NCBI GenBank assembly: GCA_023428465.1
Contig: JAEYXM010000293.1
Span: 1-11,414, forward strand
Direction of reading: 5' to 3'
Length of the DNA: 11,414 bases
Source: Actinomycetes bacterium
GTDB taxonomy: Bacteria > Actinomycetota > Actinomycetes > Actinomycetales > Cellulomonadaceae
Part shown: positions 5,741-11,414 of the stretch, one piece after another
How positions within the stretch are numbered: the stretch's first letter is position 1
Layout of the letters: each line of letters begins with the position of its first letter
The notes under the pieces: generated by a model
Databases searched by the model: none
Told to the model about the DNA's origin: nothing
Seen by the model: the letters and a program-made list of their open reading frames with translations, nothing else
Made by a program: the position numbers and the translations under genes

Positions 5741-7633
5741 GTGAGCCCACTGGCCGGCGTGACCCTGCCCGACGACGTCCGCGCAGCGCTCGAGGGCGCG
5801 CGCATCACCGTCCCGACGACGCGAGCGGAGCTGTACGCACTCGCTCTCGGTCCGGACGGCGGGCCCACCTTCTCCGTGGACTACGACGTCGACGGCACCG
5901 CCGTCACCGAGGCGACCGTGGTGCGCTGCAAGAACGGCATCGCCGTGAACTACCCCGAGGACTACATGCGCCGTCGGGACCCGGACTGCATGCGCATCGC
6001 GGACGACCTGCCGACCGACAAGCCGCGGTTCCGCGACAAGTACGGCAAGGAGTTCGACTCCACGCGGGCCGACACCCTCGCGTGGCTCGCGCAGCAGGAC
6101 CTCGTCGTCGTGCCGTTCAAGGCCGGCGGTCCCACCTACGGCGACGCGTCGCTCGCGATCGTGCCGGTCAACGCGTCGTTCTTCACGCTCGCGCTCATGG
6201 ACCTGCAGGGCTGGTGCACGTTCGAGGACGTCGGCGAGTTCACGCCGCGTTCGATCCTCTACGTCGCCCCGCCGTTCCGGCACACGCACTTCGCCGGCCG
6301 CCAGGTCGTCGTCCACGAGCGCTCGACGACGCTGCACGAGATGTTCGCCTACAACCTCTACCCGGGACCGAGCGCCAAGAAGGGCGTCTTCTCGGTGCTG
6401 CTGGACATCGGCGAGCAGGAGGGGTGGCTCACCGCGCACGCCTCGTCCGTGCGCGTCACCACGCCGTACGAGAACGAGACGATCGTCATGCACGAGGGCG
6501 CCTCGGGCGGCGGCAAGTCGGAGATGTGCCAGGAGATCCGCCGCCGTGAGGACGGCCGCATCCTCCTCGGCACCAACGTCGTCACCGACGAGCCGTACGT
6601 CATCACCCTCGGTGAGACGAGCCGCCTCGAGCCGGTGACGGACGACATGACGCTCTGCCACCGCAAGCTGCAGGACGGCTCCGGCAAGCTCGTCATCGCC
6701 GACGCCGAGGACGGCTGGTTCGTCCGCGTCGACAACCTCACGTCCTACGGCGACGACGTGAACCTCGAGCGGGCGATCATCCACCCCGAAGAGCCGCTCA
6801 TCTTCTTCAACATCGAGGGCATCCCCGACGCGACGTGCCTGCCCTGGGAGCACATGCCCGACTCGAACGGCACGCCGTGCCCCAACCCGCGCGTCGTCGT
6901 CCCGAGGCGCCTGGTGGACGACGTCGTGAACGAGCCCGAGCACGTCGACGTCCGCACGTTCGGCGTCCGCATGCCCGCGTGCACGCGCGACAACCCGACC
7001 TACGGGATCATGGGCATGATGCACATCGTGCCGCCGGCGCTCGCCTGGCTGTGGCGGCTCATCGCCCCGCGCGGCGACAAGAACCCGTCGATCGGTGAGA
7101 GCCCCGCGGAGGGCAAGACCCTCACGCACGGCGGCATGGTGTCGGAGGGCGTCGGCTCGTTCTGGCCGTTCTCGACGGGCACCAAGGTCGCGGGCGCGAA
7201 CCTGCTGCTCCGCCAGATCGTCGACAGCCCGCGCACCCGCTACGTCCTGACGCCGAACCAGCACGTCGGCGCGTACCGCGTCGGGTTCGCCGCCCAGTGG
7301 CTGACGCGCGAGTACCTCGCCCGCCGCGGTGCCGGTCGCATCCGTCCGGAGCACCTGGTCCCGTCGCGGTGCCCGCTGTTCGGGTACACGCTCAAGGAGG
7401 TCAAGATCGACGGCCAGCTCATCCGGCCGACGTTCCTGCGCCCCGACAAGCAGTCCGGGGTCGGCGTCGAGGCGTACGACGCCGGCGCGCGGATCATCAC
7501 GGACTTCTTCAAGTCCGAGCTGCAGCAGTACCTGACCGACGAGCTCGACCCGCTGGGCCGGGAGATCATCGAGGTCTGCCTGCGGGACGGGACCATCGAG
7601 GACTACATCGCCCTGACGCCGCTGCAGCGCTGA
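5741..7633 (+). CDS. DUF4914 family protein with PEPCK/HPr-kinase-like P-loop
   Basis: A 630-residue cytoplasmic protein of the DUF4914 family, function not assigned. A clear Walker A-type loop, EGASGGGKSEM (252-262), lies mid-protein on a strand-loop-helix. This is the form seen in the PEP carboxykinase and HPr kinase fold, so nucleotide binding is likely. Other conserved-looking stretches are IIHPEEPLIFFNIEG (near 346), HIVPPALAWLWRL then APRGDKNP (428-449) and EGVGSFWPFSTGTK (469-482), with the basic and aromatic residues expected around a nucleotide or phosphate pocket. There is no signal peptide or membrane segment. The start GTG 5741 has a good ribosome-binding site; a frame extension to ATG 5636 would add 35 unusual residues. 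It is flanked by a divergent region upstream and a strong hairpin terminator downstream, so it is probably a single-gene unit. It could be a kinase, a carboxykinase-like enzyme or a phosphate-transfer regulator; the sequence does not decide. Confidence 0.87.
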   Translation: MSPLAGVTLPDDVRAALEGARITVPTTRAELYALALGPDGGPTFSVDYDVDGTAVTEATVVRCKNGIAVNYPEDYMRRRDPDCMRIADDLPTDKPRFRDKYGKEFDSTRADTLAWLAQQDLVVVPFKAGGPTYGDASLAIVPVNASFFTLALMDLQGWCTFEDVGEFTPRSILYVAPPFRHTHFAGRQVVVHERSTTLHEMFAYNLYPGPSAKKGVFSVLLDIGEQEGWLTAHASSVRVTTPYENETIVMHEGASGGGKSEMCQEIRRREDGRILLGTNVVTDEPYVITLGETSRLEPVTDDMTLCHRKLQDGSGKLVIADAEDGWFVRVDNLTSYGDDVNLERAIIHPEEPLIFFNIEGIPDATCLPWEHMPDSNGTPCPNPRVVVPRRLVDDVVNEPEHVDVRTFGVRMPACTRDNPTYGIMGMMHIVPPALAWLWRLIAPRGDKNPSIGESPAEGKTLTHGGMVSEGVGSFWPFSTGTKVAGANLLLRQIVDSPRTRYVLTPNQHVGAYRVGFAAQWLTREYLARRGAGRIRPEHLVPSRCPLFGYTLKEVKIDGQLIRPTFLRPDKQSGVGVEAYDAGARIITDFFKSELQQYLTDELDPLGREIIEVCLRDGTIEDYIALTPLQR

Positions 7634-7706
7634 GCCGCCCGACGGCGTCCGCTCGCCGCTGTCGCCCCCGGCAGCGCGCGGCGCGGCACCGGGGTGACGT
7701 GACACG

Positions 7707-7744
7707 ACCGGGGCGGCCTGCTCGAGTGAGCAGGCCGCCCCGGT
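7707..7744. terminator. Strong 17-bp perfect hairpin between convergent genes
   Basis: Arms 7707-7723 and 7728-7744 are perfectly complementary (17 base pairs, very GC-rich) around a 4-base loop GAGT. It lies 73 bases after the DUF4914 stop and 19 bases after the LPMO stop on the other strand, so it can serve both. There is no U-tract, as is usual for high-GC actinobacteria. Confidence 0.85.
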
Positions 7745-7763
7745 TGGCGCGATCGCCCGGCGT

Positions 7764-8822
7764 CTACGCGCCGGAGCAGGTGGCCGTCAGGCCGGTCGGG
7801 CTCCCGCTGCCGAGGAAGCCTGCCGTCGTCGTGCCGCCTGCCGAGATCGAGCCGTTCCACGACGCGCTGCTGATGGTCGCGCCGGAGAGGTTGCCGTTCC
7901 AGGCCTGCGTGATGGTCGCGCCGCCGACGGCGACGGACCAGCGGCTCAGGGCCGCGCTGCCGGCCGTGACGCGCACGTCGGCCTGGTAGCCGCCGGGCCA
8001 GCTGTTCACGACCGTGACCGCCGCGGTGCACACGCCCTGCGGGTCGGGCTCAGGCTCAGGCTCGGGGTCCGGGTCGGGCTCGGGCTCCGGGTCGGGGTCC
8101 GGGTCAGGCTCGGGGTCGGGGTCCGGCTCGGGGTCCGGGCCCGGGTCGGTCTGGCCGTCGCCGCCGATGATGATGTCGCTGCACAGGTAGTACGGCTGGT
8201 CGAGGTGGCTGGCCTGCCAGATCGTGAAGAGCACGGCCCGCCCGGAGTAGCCGGTGAGGTCGACGTCGGTGACGTACGTGCCCTGTCTCGGGTAGCTGCC
8301 CGTCTCCGTGATGAGGTCCAGGTCGTCCCAGCCGAGCCGTTCGGTCAGCGGGTCGAAGCTCGGCTTCGAGACATAGATGCGCAGGTAGTCGGCACCGTGC
8401 TCGGCGCCGTCCGTGAGCGTGAGGGTGAAGCGCTCGTCGACCTCGGTGGCGGTCCACGCGCCGGGGGTGTCCATGGCCGCGTAGCGACCGCCCTCGGTCA
8501 GGCCGCCACTGCAGAGCTGGCCGTCGGGGATGACCTCCTCGTGGCGCCCGCCGACGTTCTCGCGGTACAGGCCGTTCCAGTTCCACATGGCGGTCGGGTC
8601 GGCCTGGAAGGCCGCCCAGCACATCGGGTCGAGCGTGGCCATCGCCGGGTTGAGGTGGTCGTCGCCCCACCGCTCGAGACAGCCGTAGTTGCGGGTCGGC
8701 GGGTCGGTCACCGAGCCGTGCGCGACGGCGGGCGAGCCCGCGGCGACGAGAGCCGCGGGGACGGCCACGGCCATCGCAGCCAGAGCCCCCAGCCGCACGC
8801 GGGTGCGGGTGGATATCGACAT
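7764..8822 (-). CDS. Secreted lytic polysaccharide monooxygenase, AA10-CBM2
   Basis: A 352-residue secreted copper enzyme that cleaves crystalline cellulose or chitin by oxidation. The signal peptide is residues 1-34 (SISTRTRVRL, a hydrophobic core, then SPAVA), so the mature protein starts at H35, the N-terminal histidine of the copper brace. The second brace histidine is H142 in EHGADYLRIYVSK. The AA10 domain covers 35 to about 220 and includes NYGCLERWG, the cysteine-containing PDGQLCSGG, GWDDLDLI and QASHLDQPYYLCSD (YY at 211-212 near the copper-facing axial position). A 37-residue linker of only Asp, Glu, Pro and a Gly follows (226-262). CBM2 is 265-349, bounded by C265 and C349, with Trp residues in NSWPGG, RWSV, QAWNG and SWNGS. 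The start ATG 8822 has AGGAGG at 8827-8832. Its own hairpin lies downstream, and the GH6 gene lies upstream on the same strand. Cellulose versus chitin specificity cannot be read with certainty. Confidence 0.95.
   Translation of the reverse strand: MSISTRTRVRLGALAAMAVAVPAALVAAGSPAVAHGSVTDPPTRNYGCLERWGDDHLNPAMATLDPMCWAAFQADPTAMWNWNGLYRENVGGRHEEVIPDGQLCSGGLTEGGRYAAMDTPGAWTATEVDERFTLTLTDGAEHGADYLRIYVSKPSFDPLTERLGWDDLDLITETGSYPRQGTYVTDVDLTGYSGRAVLFTIWQASHLDQPYYLCSDIIIGGDGQTDPGPDPEPDPDPEPDPDPDPEPEPDPDPEPEPEPDPQGVCTAAVTVVNSWPGGYQADVRVTAGSAALSRWSVAVGGATITQAWNGNLSGATISSASWNGSISAGGTTTAGFLGSGSPTGLTATCSGA
8037..8147 (-). repeat. Acidic Pro-Asp/Pro-Glu linker repeat
   Basis: Short 6-base units (GGGTCC, GGGTCG, GGCTCG, GGCTCA) repeat through this stretch and encode alternating Pro and Asp or Glu (residues 226-262 of the LPMO), strongly negative. 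It joins the catalytic domain to CBM2. The repetition makes length changes easy. Confidence 0.85.
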
Positions 8823-8940
8823 CGTGCCTCCTGATCCGTGTTGTGCCGCCGACCGGCGCCGGCGACAAGATCGACAGTCACACGGGCCCGGGCCTCCGAC
8901 CACGACCCGAACCGATTAACCCCGCCCGCTCCCGGGGAAT

Positions 8941-8955
8941 GTCCGGTGGCCGGAC
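8941..8955. promoter_or_regulatory. Inverted repeat GTCCGG-TGG-CCGGAC upstream of the LPMO gene
   Basis: A perfect 6-base inverted repeat with a 3-base centre, located 119-133 bases upstream of the LPMO start and just beyond the GH6 terminator hairpin. It could be an operator for the LPMO promoter or an extra RNA hairpin. The GC content makes chance palindromes common. Confidence 0.25.
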
Positions 8956-8958
8956 GAA

Positions 8959-8994
8959 GGGCAGGGCGCCCACCCGAGGGTGGACGCCCTGCCC
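8959..8994 (-). terminator. Hairpin terminator after the GH6 gene
   Basis: Arms 8959-8974 and 8979-8994 form a 16-base stem with one mismatch (A8984) and a 4-base loop. On the minus strand it starts 20 bases after the GH6 stop. It separates GH6 transcription from the LPMO gene, whose promoter should lie in 8823-8958. That short region also has an AT-richer patch (ACCGATTAAC, 8911-8920). Confidence 0.8.
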
Positions 8995-9014
8995 CGTGGG
9001 AAGCGGACGTCAGC

Positions 9015-11318
9015 TCAGCTGCACGTCACCGCCGTCGGCGCCGCGGAGCCGCTGCCGACGAACCCGAAGGACGTCGACTGGCCCGCGCCCAGCGCGCCGT
9101 TCCACGGCGCGTTGCCGACCGTGACGGCACCCGAGGAGCCGCTCGGCGTGCCCGACCACAGGTTCACGATCGAGCTGCCCGAGGGCACCGCGAACGCCGC
9201 GGTCCAGCTGGTGATCGGCGACGTACCCGCCGTCACCTTGACCTCTGCCTGGAACCCGCCGGGCCAGGAGCTGACCAGCGTGATGGTCGCCGTGCAGGAG
9301 CCCGGCGTCTGGGTGTTGCCGGTCGTGCGGAAGGTCACGGCCGCCGAGGCGGGCGAGACGTTCCCGGCCGAGTCACGCGCCACCACACGCACCGTGTACG
9401 ACGTGTCGGCCGACAGGCCGGTCAGCGTCGCGCCGTTCGTGGTGGAGGTCGCGATCTCCTGGCCGGCCGCATTCAGGACGGCGTACCGCGCCACGCCCAC
9501 GTTGTCCGTCGACGCGGCCCAGCTGAGCGTCGCCGTCGTGGTCGTGATGTTCGACACCGTCGGCGTGCCCGGGGTCGTCGGCGCCTGGGTGTCCCCAGGG
9601 TTGCCCGTGGTGGTGAACGTCGCCGGCGACGACGCCTGCGAGACGTTGCCCGCCGCGTCCCGGGCGACAACCGTCACCTGGTAGGCGGTGGCCGCGGTCA
9701 GGCCGGTGAGGGTCGTCGTCGTGCCCGTCGTCGTCGCGAGGGTCGCACCCGTGCTCGCGTTGCGCACGGTGTACCCCGTGACGCCGACGTTGTCCGAGGA
9801 CGCCGCCCACGTCAGCGTGGCCGAGGTGCTCGTGACCGACGAGACCGTCGGGGCGCCCGGCGCCGTCGGCGCCTGCGTGTCGGCCGGGTCGCCCGGGTCG
9901 CCCGGGTCACCCGGGTCGCCGGGGTCGCCCGGGTCGCCGCCCGGCGTGATGGCCGGGTAGGCGTTGGCGACGAGCGTCGCGAACTGTGCCTCGAACCACT
10001 TGCCCGAGACCGGGGCGTCCGGCGTCGCGCCCGTGTAGGCGCCGCCCAGCTTGGACGCCTGGAAGGTCGGGTCGCACATCCGGTCGAAGCCCTTGCCCTC
10101 GTCGTTCGGGATCTCCTTCGACGAGCCGTCGGACTCACCCGGGGGCTTGACCCACACGAACGCGTCCATGTGCGGGTAGCCGGACGGCGATGCCACCGGC
10201 CGCTCGCCGATGCCGGCACCCAGCGGGTTGCACCACGCACCGCGGTGCGTGCGGCCGTCGACCTTGGACTCGGTGACGTACGTGTTCAGGTTGGTCGACG
10301 TCGATGCCGCCGTCGGCCGGTCCGGGCCGCCCCAGCCGTTGCGGCTGGTGTCGACGAGCATGCCGAGCGTGGACGGGAAGCCCGCGGCCACGGCCTTGTC
10401 GTAGAACGCAGCCGTGAAGTCGGCCTCGTCGAAGTACGGGTTCCACTCGTAGAACGACGCCGAGCGCAGCGGGTTGCCGCCGACGTTCAGGCCGGAGTCG
10501 GGCAGGAACGGCTCGACCAGCGGGGTCGAGTTCGCCGTGTTGGTGACGAAGCCGTCGATCGACGCGTAGCCGGCGCGCGTCGACCGTGCGACCTCGGCGA
10601 ACTCCTGGATCGCCGGGCCGAGGTTGCTGTCCCAGCCGAGCCATCCGGAGTGCGCCGCGTCGACGTAGGTGTAGACGTTCGGGATCGCGTGCAGCTCGTC
10701 GAGCGCGTACTTGACGCCCTCGCGGTAGTACGGAGCCGCTTCCGCGCACTTGGAGTCGCTGATGTTCGTCACGAGGTTCGGCAGCGAGTCCGGCTCGATG
10801 ACCGCGGCGATGCGGATGTCCTCGTACTGCGGCTCGGCGAGCAGATCGGCGATCGGGTCGATGTACTCGGTCTTGTACCGGGTCATGCCTGCCGAGGTGG
10901 CGGGCAGCTCGCCGTTCGAGGCGAGGGCGTAGCAGTCACGTCCGGGCAGGTCGTAGATGACGAGCCCGAACACGATCGGGGTGTCGCCCTGCTGCTGCTC
11001 GAGGGCGGCGTCCAGGTGGTACCGCAGCCCCGGGCCGTCGACGTTGCCGCCGATCGCGGAGATCCGGTCCATCCACACGAACGTCGACTCCTCGGCGACG
11101 CTGAGCATCTGGCTGCCGAGGGTGCCCCCGGCGCGCTGCGCCGCGGCCTCGACGTTGGCCGCCCACATGTCGTTGACGTACCAGGTCGCGCCGCTGAACG
11201 GGTTGTCGACGTGCACGGGCGCGGCTGCTGCGGGCGCCGGTAGCGCCAGCCCTGCCGCGACCAGTGCCATCAGCGGCACAGCGGCTGCGGCCCTTCGCCG
11301 CACGGTCATCGTTGACAC
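9015..11318 (-). CDS. Secreted GH6 exo-cellulase (CbhA/Cel6B-like), GH6-FN3-FN3-CBM2
   Basis: A 767-residue secreted glycoside hydrolase family 6 enzyme. It closely resembles remembered parts of Cellulomonas fimi CbhA (Cel6B), an inverting cellobiohydrolase acting from non-reducing ends. The signal peptide is 1-32 (RRR, hydrophobic core, PAPAAA), giving a mature start near APVHVDNP. The GH6 domain is about 33-455. D177 in IEPDSLPN is the expected general acid, D128 in GRDCYALASNGE the supporting aspartate, and D397 in KPPGESDGSS the third active-site aspartate; SGWLGWDSN and HRGAWCNPLGAGIG are also typical. A GDP-repeat linker (461-478) precedes two FN3 domains starting about 480 and 576, then CBM2 bounded by C675 and C766, with Trp in SSWPGG, TSWT, NLWSG and PWNG. 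The start GTG 11318 has GGAGG at 11324-11328 and gives MSTMTVRRR. The upstream frame extension to 11408 was rejected. Exo versus endo action is inferred by similarity. CbhA is recalled with three FN3 repeats; here there are two. Confidence 0.95.
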   Translation of the reverse strand: MSTMTVRRRAAAAVPLMALVAAGLALPAPAAAAPVHVDNPFSGATWYVNDMWAANVEAAAQRAGGTLGSQMLSVAEESTFVWMDRISAIGGNVDGPGLRYHLDAALEQQQGDTPIVFGLVIYDLPGRDCYALASNGELPATSAGMTRYKTEYIDPIADLLAEPQYEDIRIAAVIEPDSLPNLVTNISDSKCAEAAPYYREGVKYALDELHAIPNVYTYVDAAHSGWLGWDSNLGPAIQEFAEVARSTRAGYASIDGFVTNTANSTPLVEPFLPDSGLNVGGNPLRSASFYEWNPYFDEADFTAAFYDKAVAAGFPSTLGMLVDTSRNGWGGPDRPTAASTSTNLNTYVTESKVDGRTHRGAWCNPLGAGIGERPVASPSGYPHMDAFVWVKPPGESDGSSKEIPNDEGKGFDRMCDPTFQASKLGGAYTGATPDAPVSGKWFEAQFATLVANAYPAITPGGDPGDPGDPGDPGDPGDPADTQAPTAPGAPTVSSVTSTSATLTWAASSDNVGVTGYTVRNASTGATLATTTGTTTTLTGLTAATAYQVTVVARDAAGNVSQASSPATFTTTGNPGDTQAPTTPGTPTVSNITTTTATLSWAASTDNVGVARYAVLNAAGQEIATSTTNGATLTGLSADTSYTVRVVARDSAGNVSPASAAVTFRTTGNTQTPGSCTATITLVSSWPGGFQAEVKVTAGTSPITSWTAAFAVPSGSSIVNLWSGTPSGSSGAVTVGNAPWNGALGAGQSTSFGFVGSGSAAPTAVTCS
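9310..9881 (-). repeat. Two tandem FN3 modules, about 96-codon period
   Basis: Both modules start with DTQAPT-P (480 and 576) and share SSDNVGV/STDNVGV, LTGL, VVARD-AGNVS and TFTTTG/TFRTTG. They encode beta-sandwich spacers between the catalytic domain and CBM2. Strong similarity at matching positions indicates internal duplication. Confidence 0.85.
9885..9938 (-). repeat. Six tandem 9-bp units encoding Gly-Asp-Pro
   Basis: Six units of the type CGGGTCGCC encode six GDP tripeptides (residues 461-478) in the linker after the GH6 domain. Units 1, 2, 4 and 6 are identical; unit 3 and unit 5 each have one change. Confidence 0.9.
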
Positions 11319-11323
11319 ACGTA

Positions 11324-11328
11324 CCTCC
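11324..11328 (-). promoter_or_regulatory. Ribosome-binding site that sets the GH6 start at 11318
   Basis: GGAGG, with a 5-base spacer before GTG 11318. ATG 11309 would leave 14 bases, too far, so the GTG is preferred. Confidence 0.65.
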
Positions 11329-11383
11329 AGGTTCGAGACGCGCGCCCGCGGTCCGTTCCGCGCGGCGCCGGCCACCCTTGACC

Positions 11384-11396
11384 TGCGGTGACCGCA
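11384..11396. promoter_or_regulatory. Inverted repeat TGCGGT-G-ACCGCA upstream of the GH6 gene
   Basis: A perfect 6-base inverted repeat around one central base, 66-78 bases upstream of the GH6 start. The position suits an operator over the promoter. It does not match the CebR/CelR consensus known from cellulose regulons of actinobacteria. Confidence 0.3.
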
Positions 11397-11414
11397 AGCG
11401 AGCATCACACCCGG

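Noticed and set aside
5693..7705. Long 670-residue frame on the minus strand opposite DUF4914
   Set aside because: Its composition is Arg/Asp/Val/Gly-rich without domains, typical of the antisense of a high-GC gene; the plus-strand frame has clear family motifs.
8823..8903. N-terminal extension of the LPMO frame from 8903
   Set aside because: It would bury the signal peptide; ATG 8822 has AGGAGG directly upstream.
8925..8940. Possible CebR/CelR box upstream of the LPMO gene
   Set aside because: Only one half-site-like GGGAGCG is present on the minus strand; the second half does not match.
8838..11243. Long 801-residue frame on the plus strand opposite GH6
   Set aside because: Arg-rich with no recognisable domain; it is the antisense shadow of the GH6 gene.
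11319..11408. N-terminal extension of the GH6 frame from 11408
   Set aside because: It would put about 30 Arg-rich residues before a normal signal peptide, and the GTG at 11318 has a good ribosome-binding site.

Overview
This is very high-GC DNA with strong third-position G/C bias. It encodes a secreted GH6 exo-cellulase and a secreted lytic polysaccharide monooxygenase, each with a C-terminal family 2 cellulose-binding module. That combination, the CbhA-like domain order (GH6, FN3 repeats, CBM2) and the DUF2510 small membrane protein point to a cellulolytic actinobacterium, most likely Cellulomonas or a close relative. The assignment rests on recalled family resemblance, not on a search.

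Layout. (1) 1-1643, minus: a multi-pass membrane protein with Pro/Gln/Gly/Tyr-rich tails at both ends; its C-terminus runs off the left edge. (2) 1960-4282, plus: a degenerate NERD-like protein, then a YciO-type YrdC-fold protein, then an atypical Fpg/Nei-family protein. The last two overlap by four bases and are probably co-translated. (3) 4331-5443, minus: two small membrane proteins 3 bases apart, a DUF2510/septum-formation-like protein followed by a repeat-tailed three-helix protein. (4) 5741-7633, plus: a DUF4914 protein with a PEPCK/HPr-kinase-like P-loop. The longer frame from 5636 is probably not its true start. (5) 7764-8822 and 9015-11318, minus: the LPMO (AA10-CBM2) and the GH6 cellulase (GH6-FN3-FN3-CBM2), each followed by its own hairpin terminator.

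How the genes work together. The clear functional module is the right third: the LPMO would open crystalline polysaccharide by oxidation while the GH6 enzyme releases cellobiose from chain ends, both held on the substrate by CBM2. They are transcribed in the same direction, but a terminator-like hairpin separates them, so they look like two units rather than one operon. The plus-strand group in the middle carries proteins whose folds are recognisable but whose standard catalytic residues are replaced (NERD, YciO, Nei-like). The DUF4914 protein has an intact P-loop but no assigned role.

No tRNA, rRNA, CRISPR array, insertion sequence or phage gene was seen. I found no strong evidence for a wholly new multi-gene system. 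The best leads are the non-canonical YciO/Nei-like pair and the DUF4914 P-loop protein.
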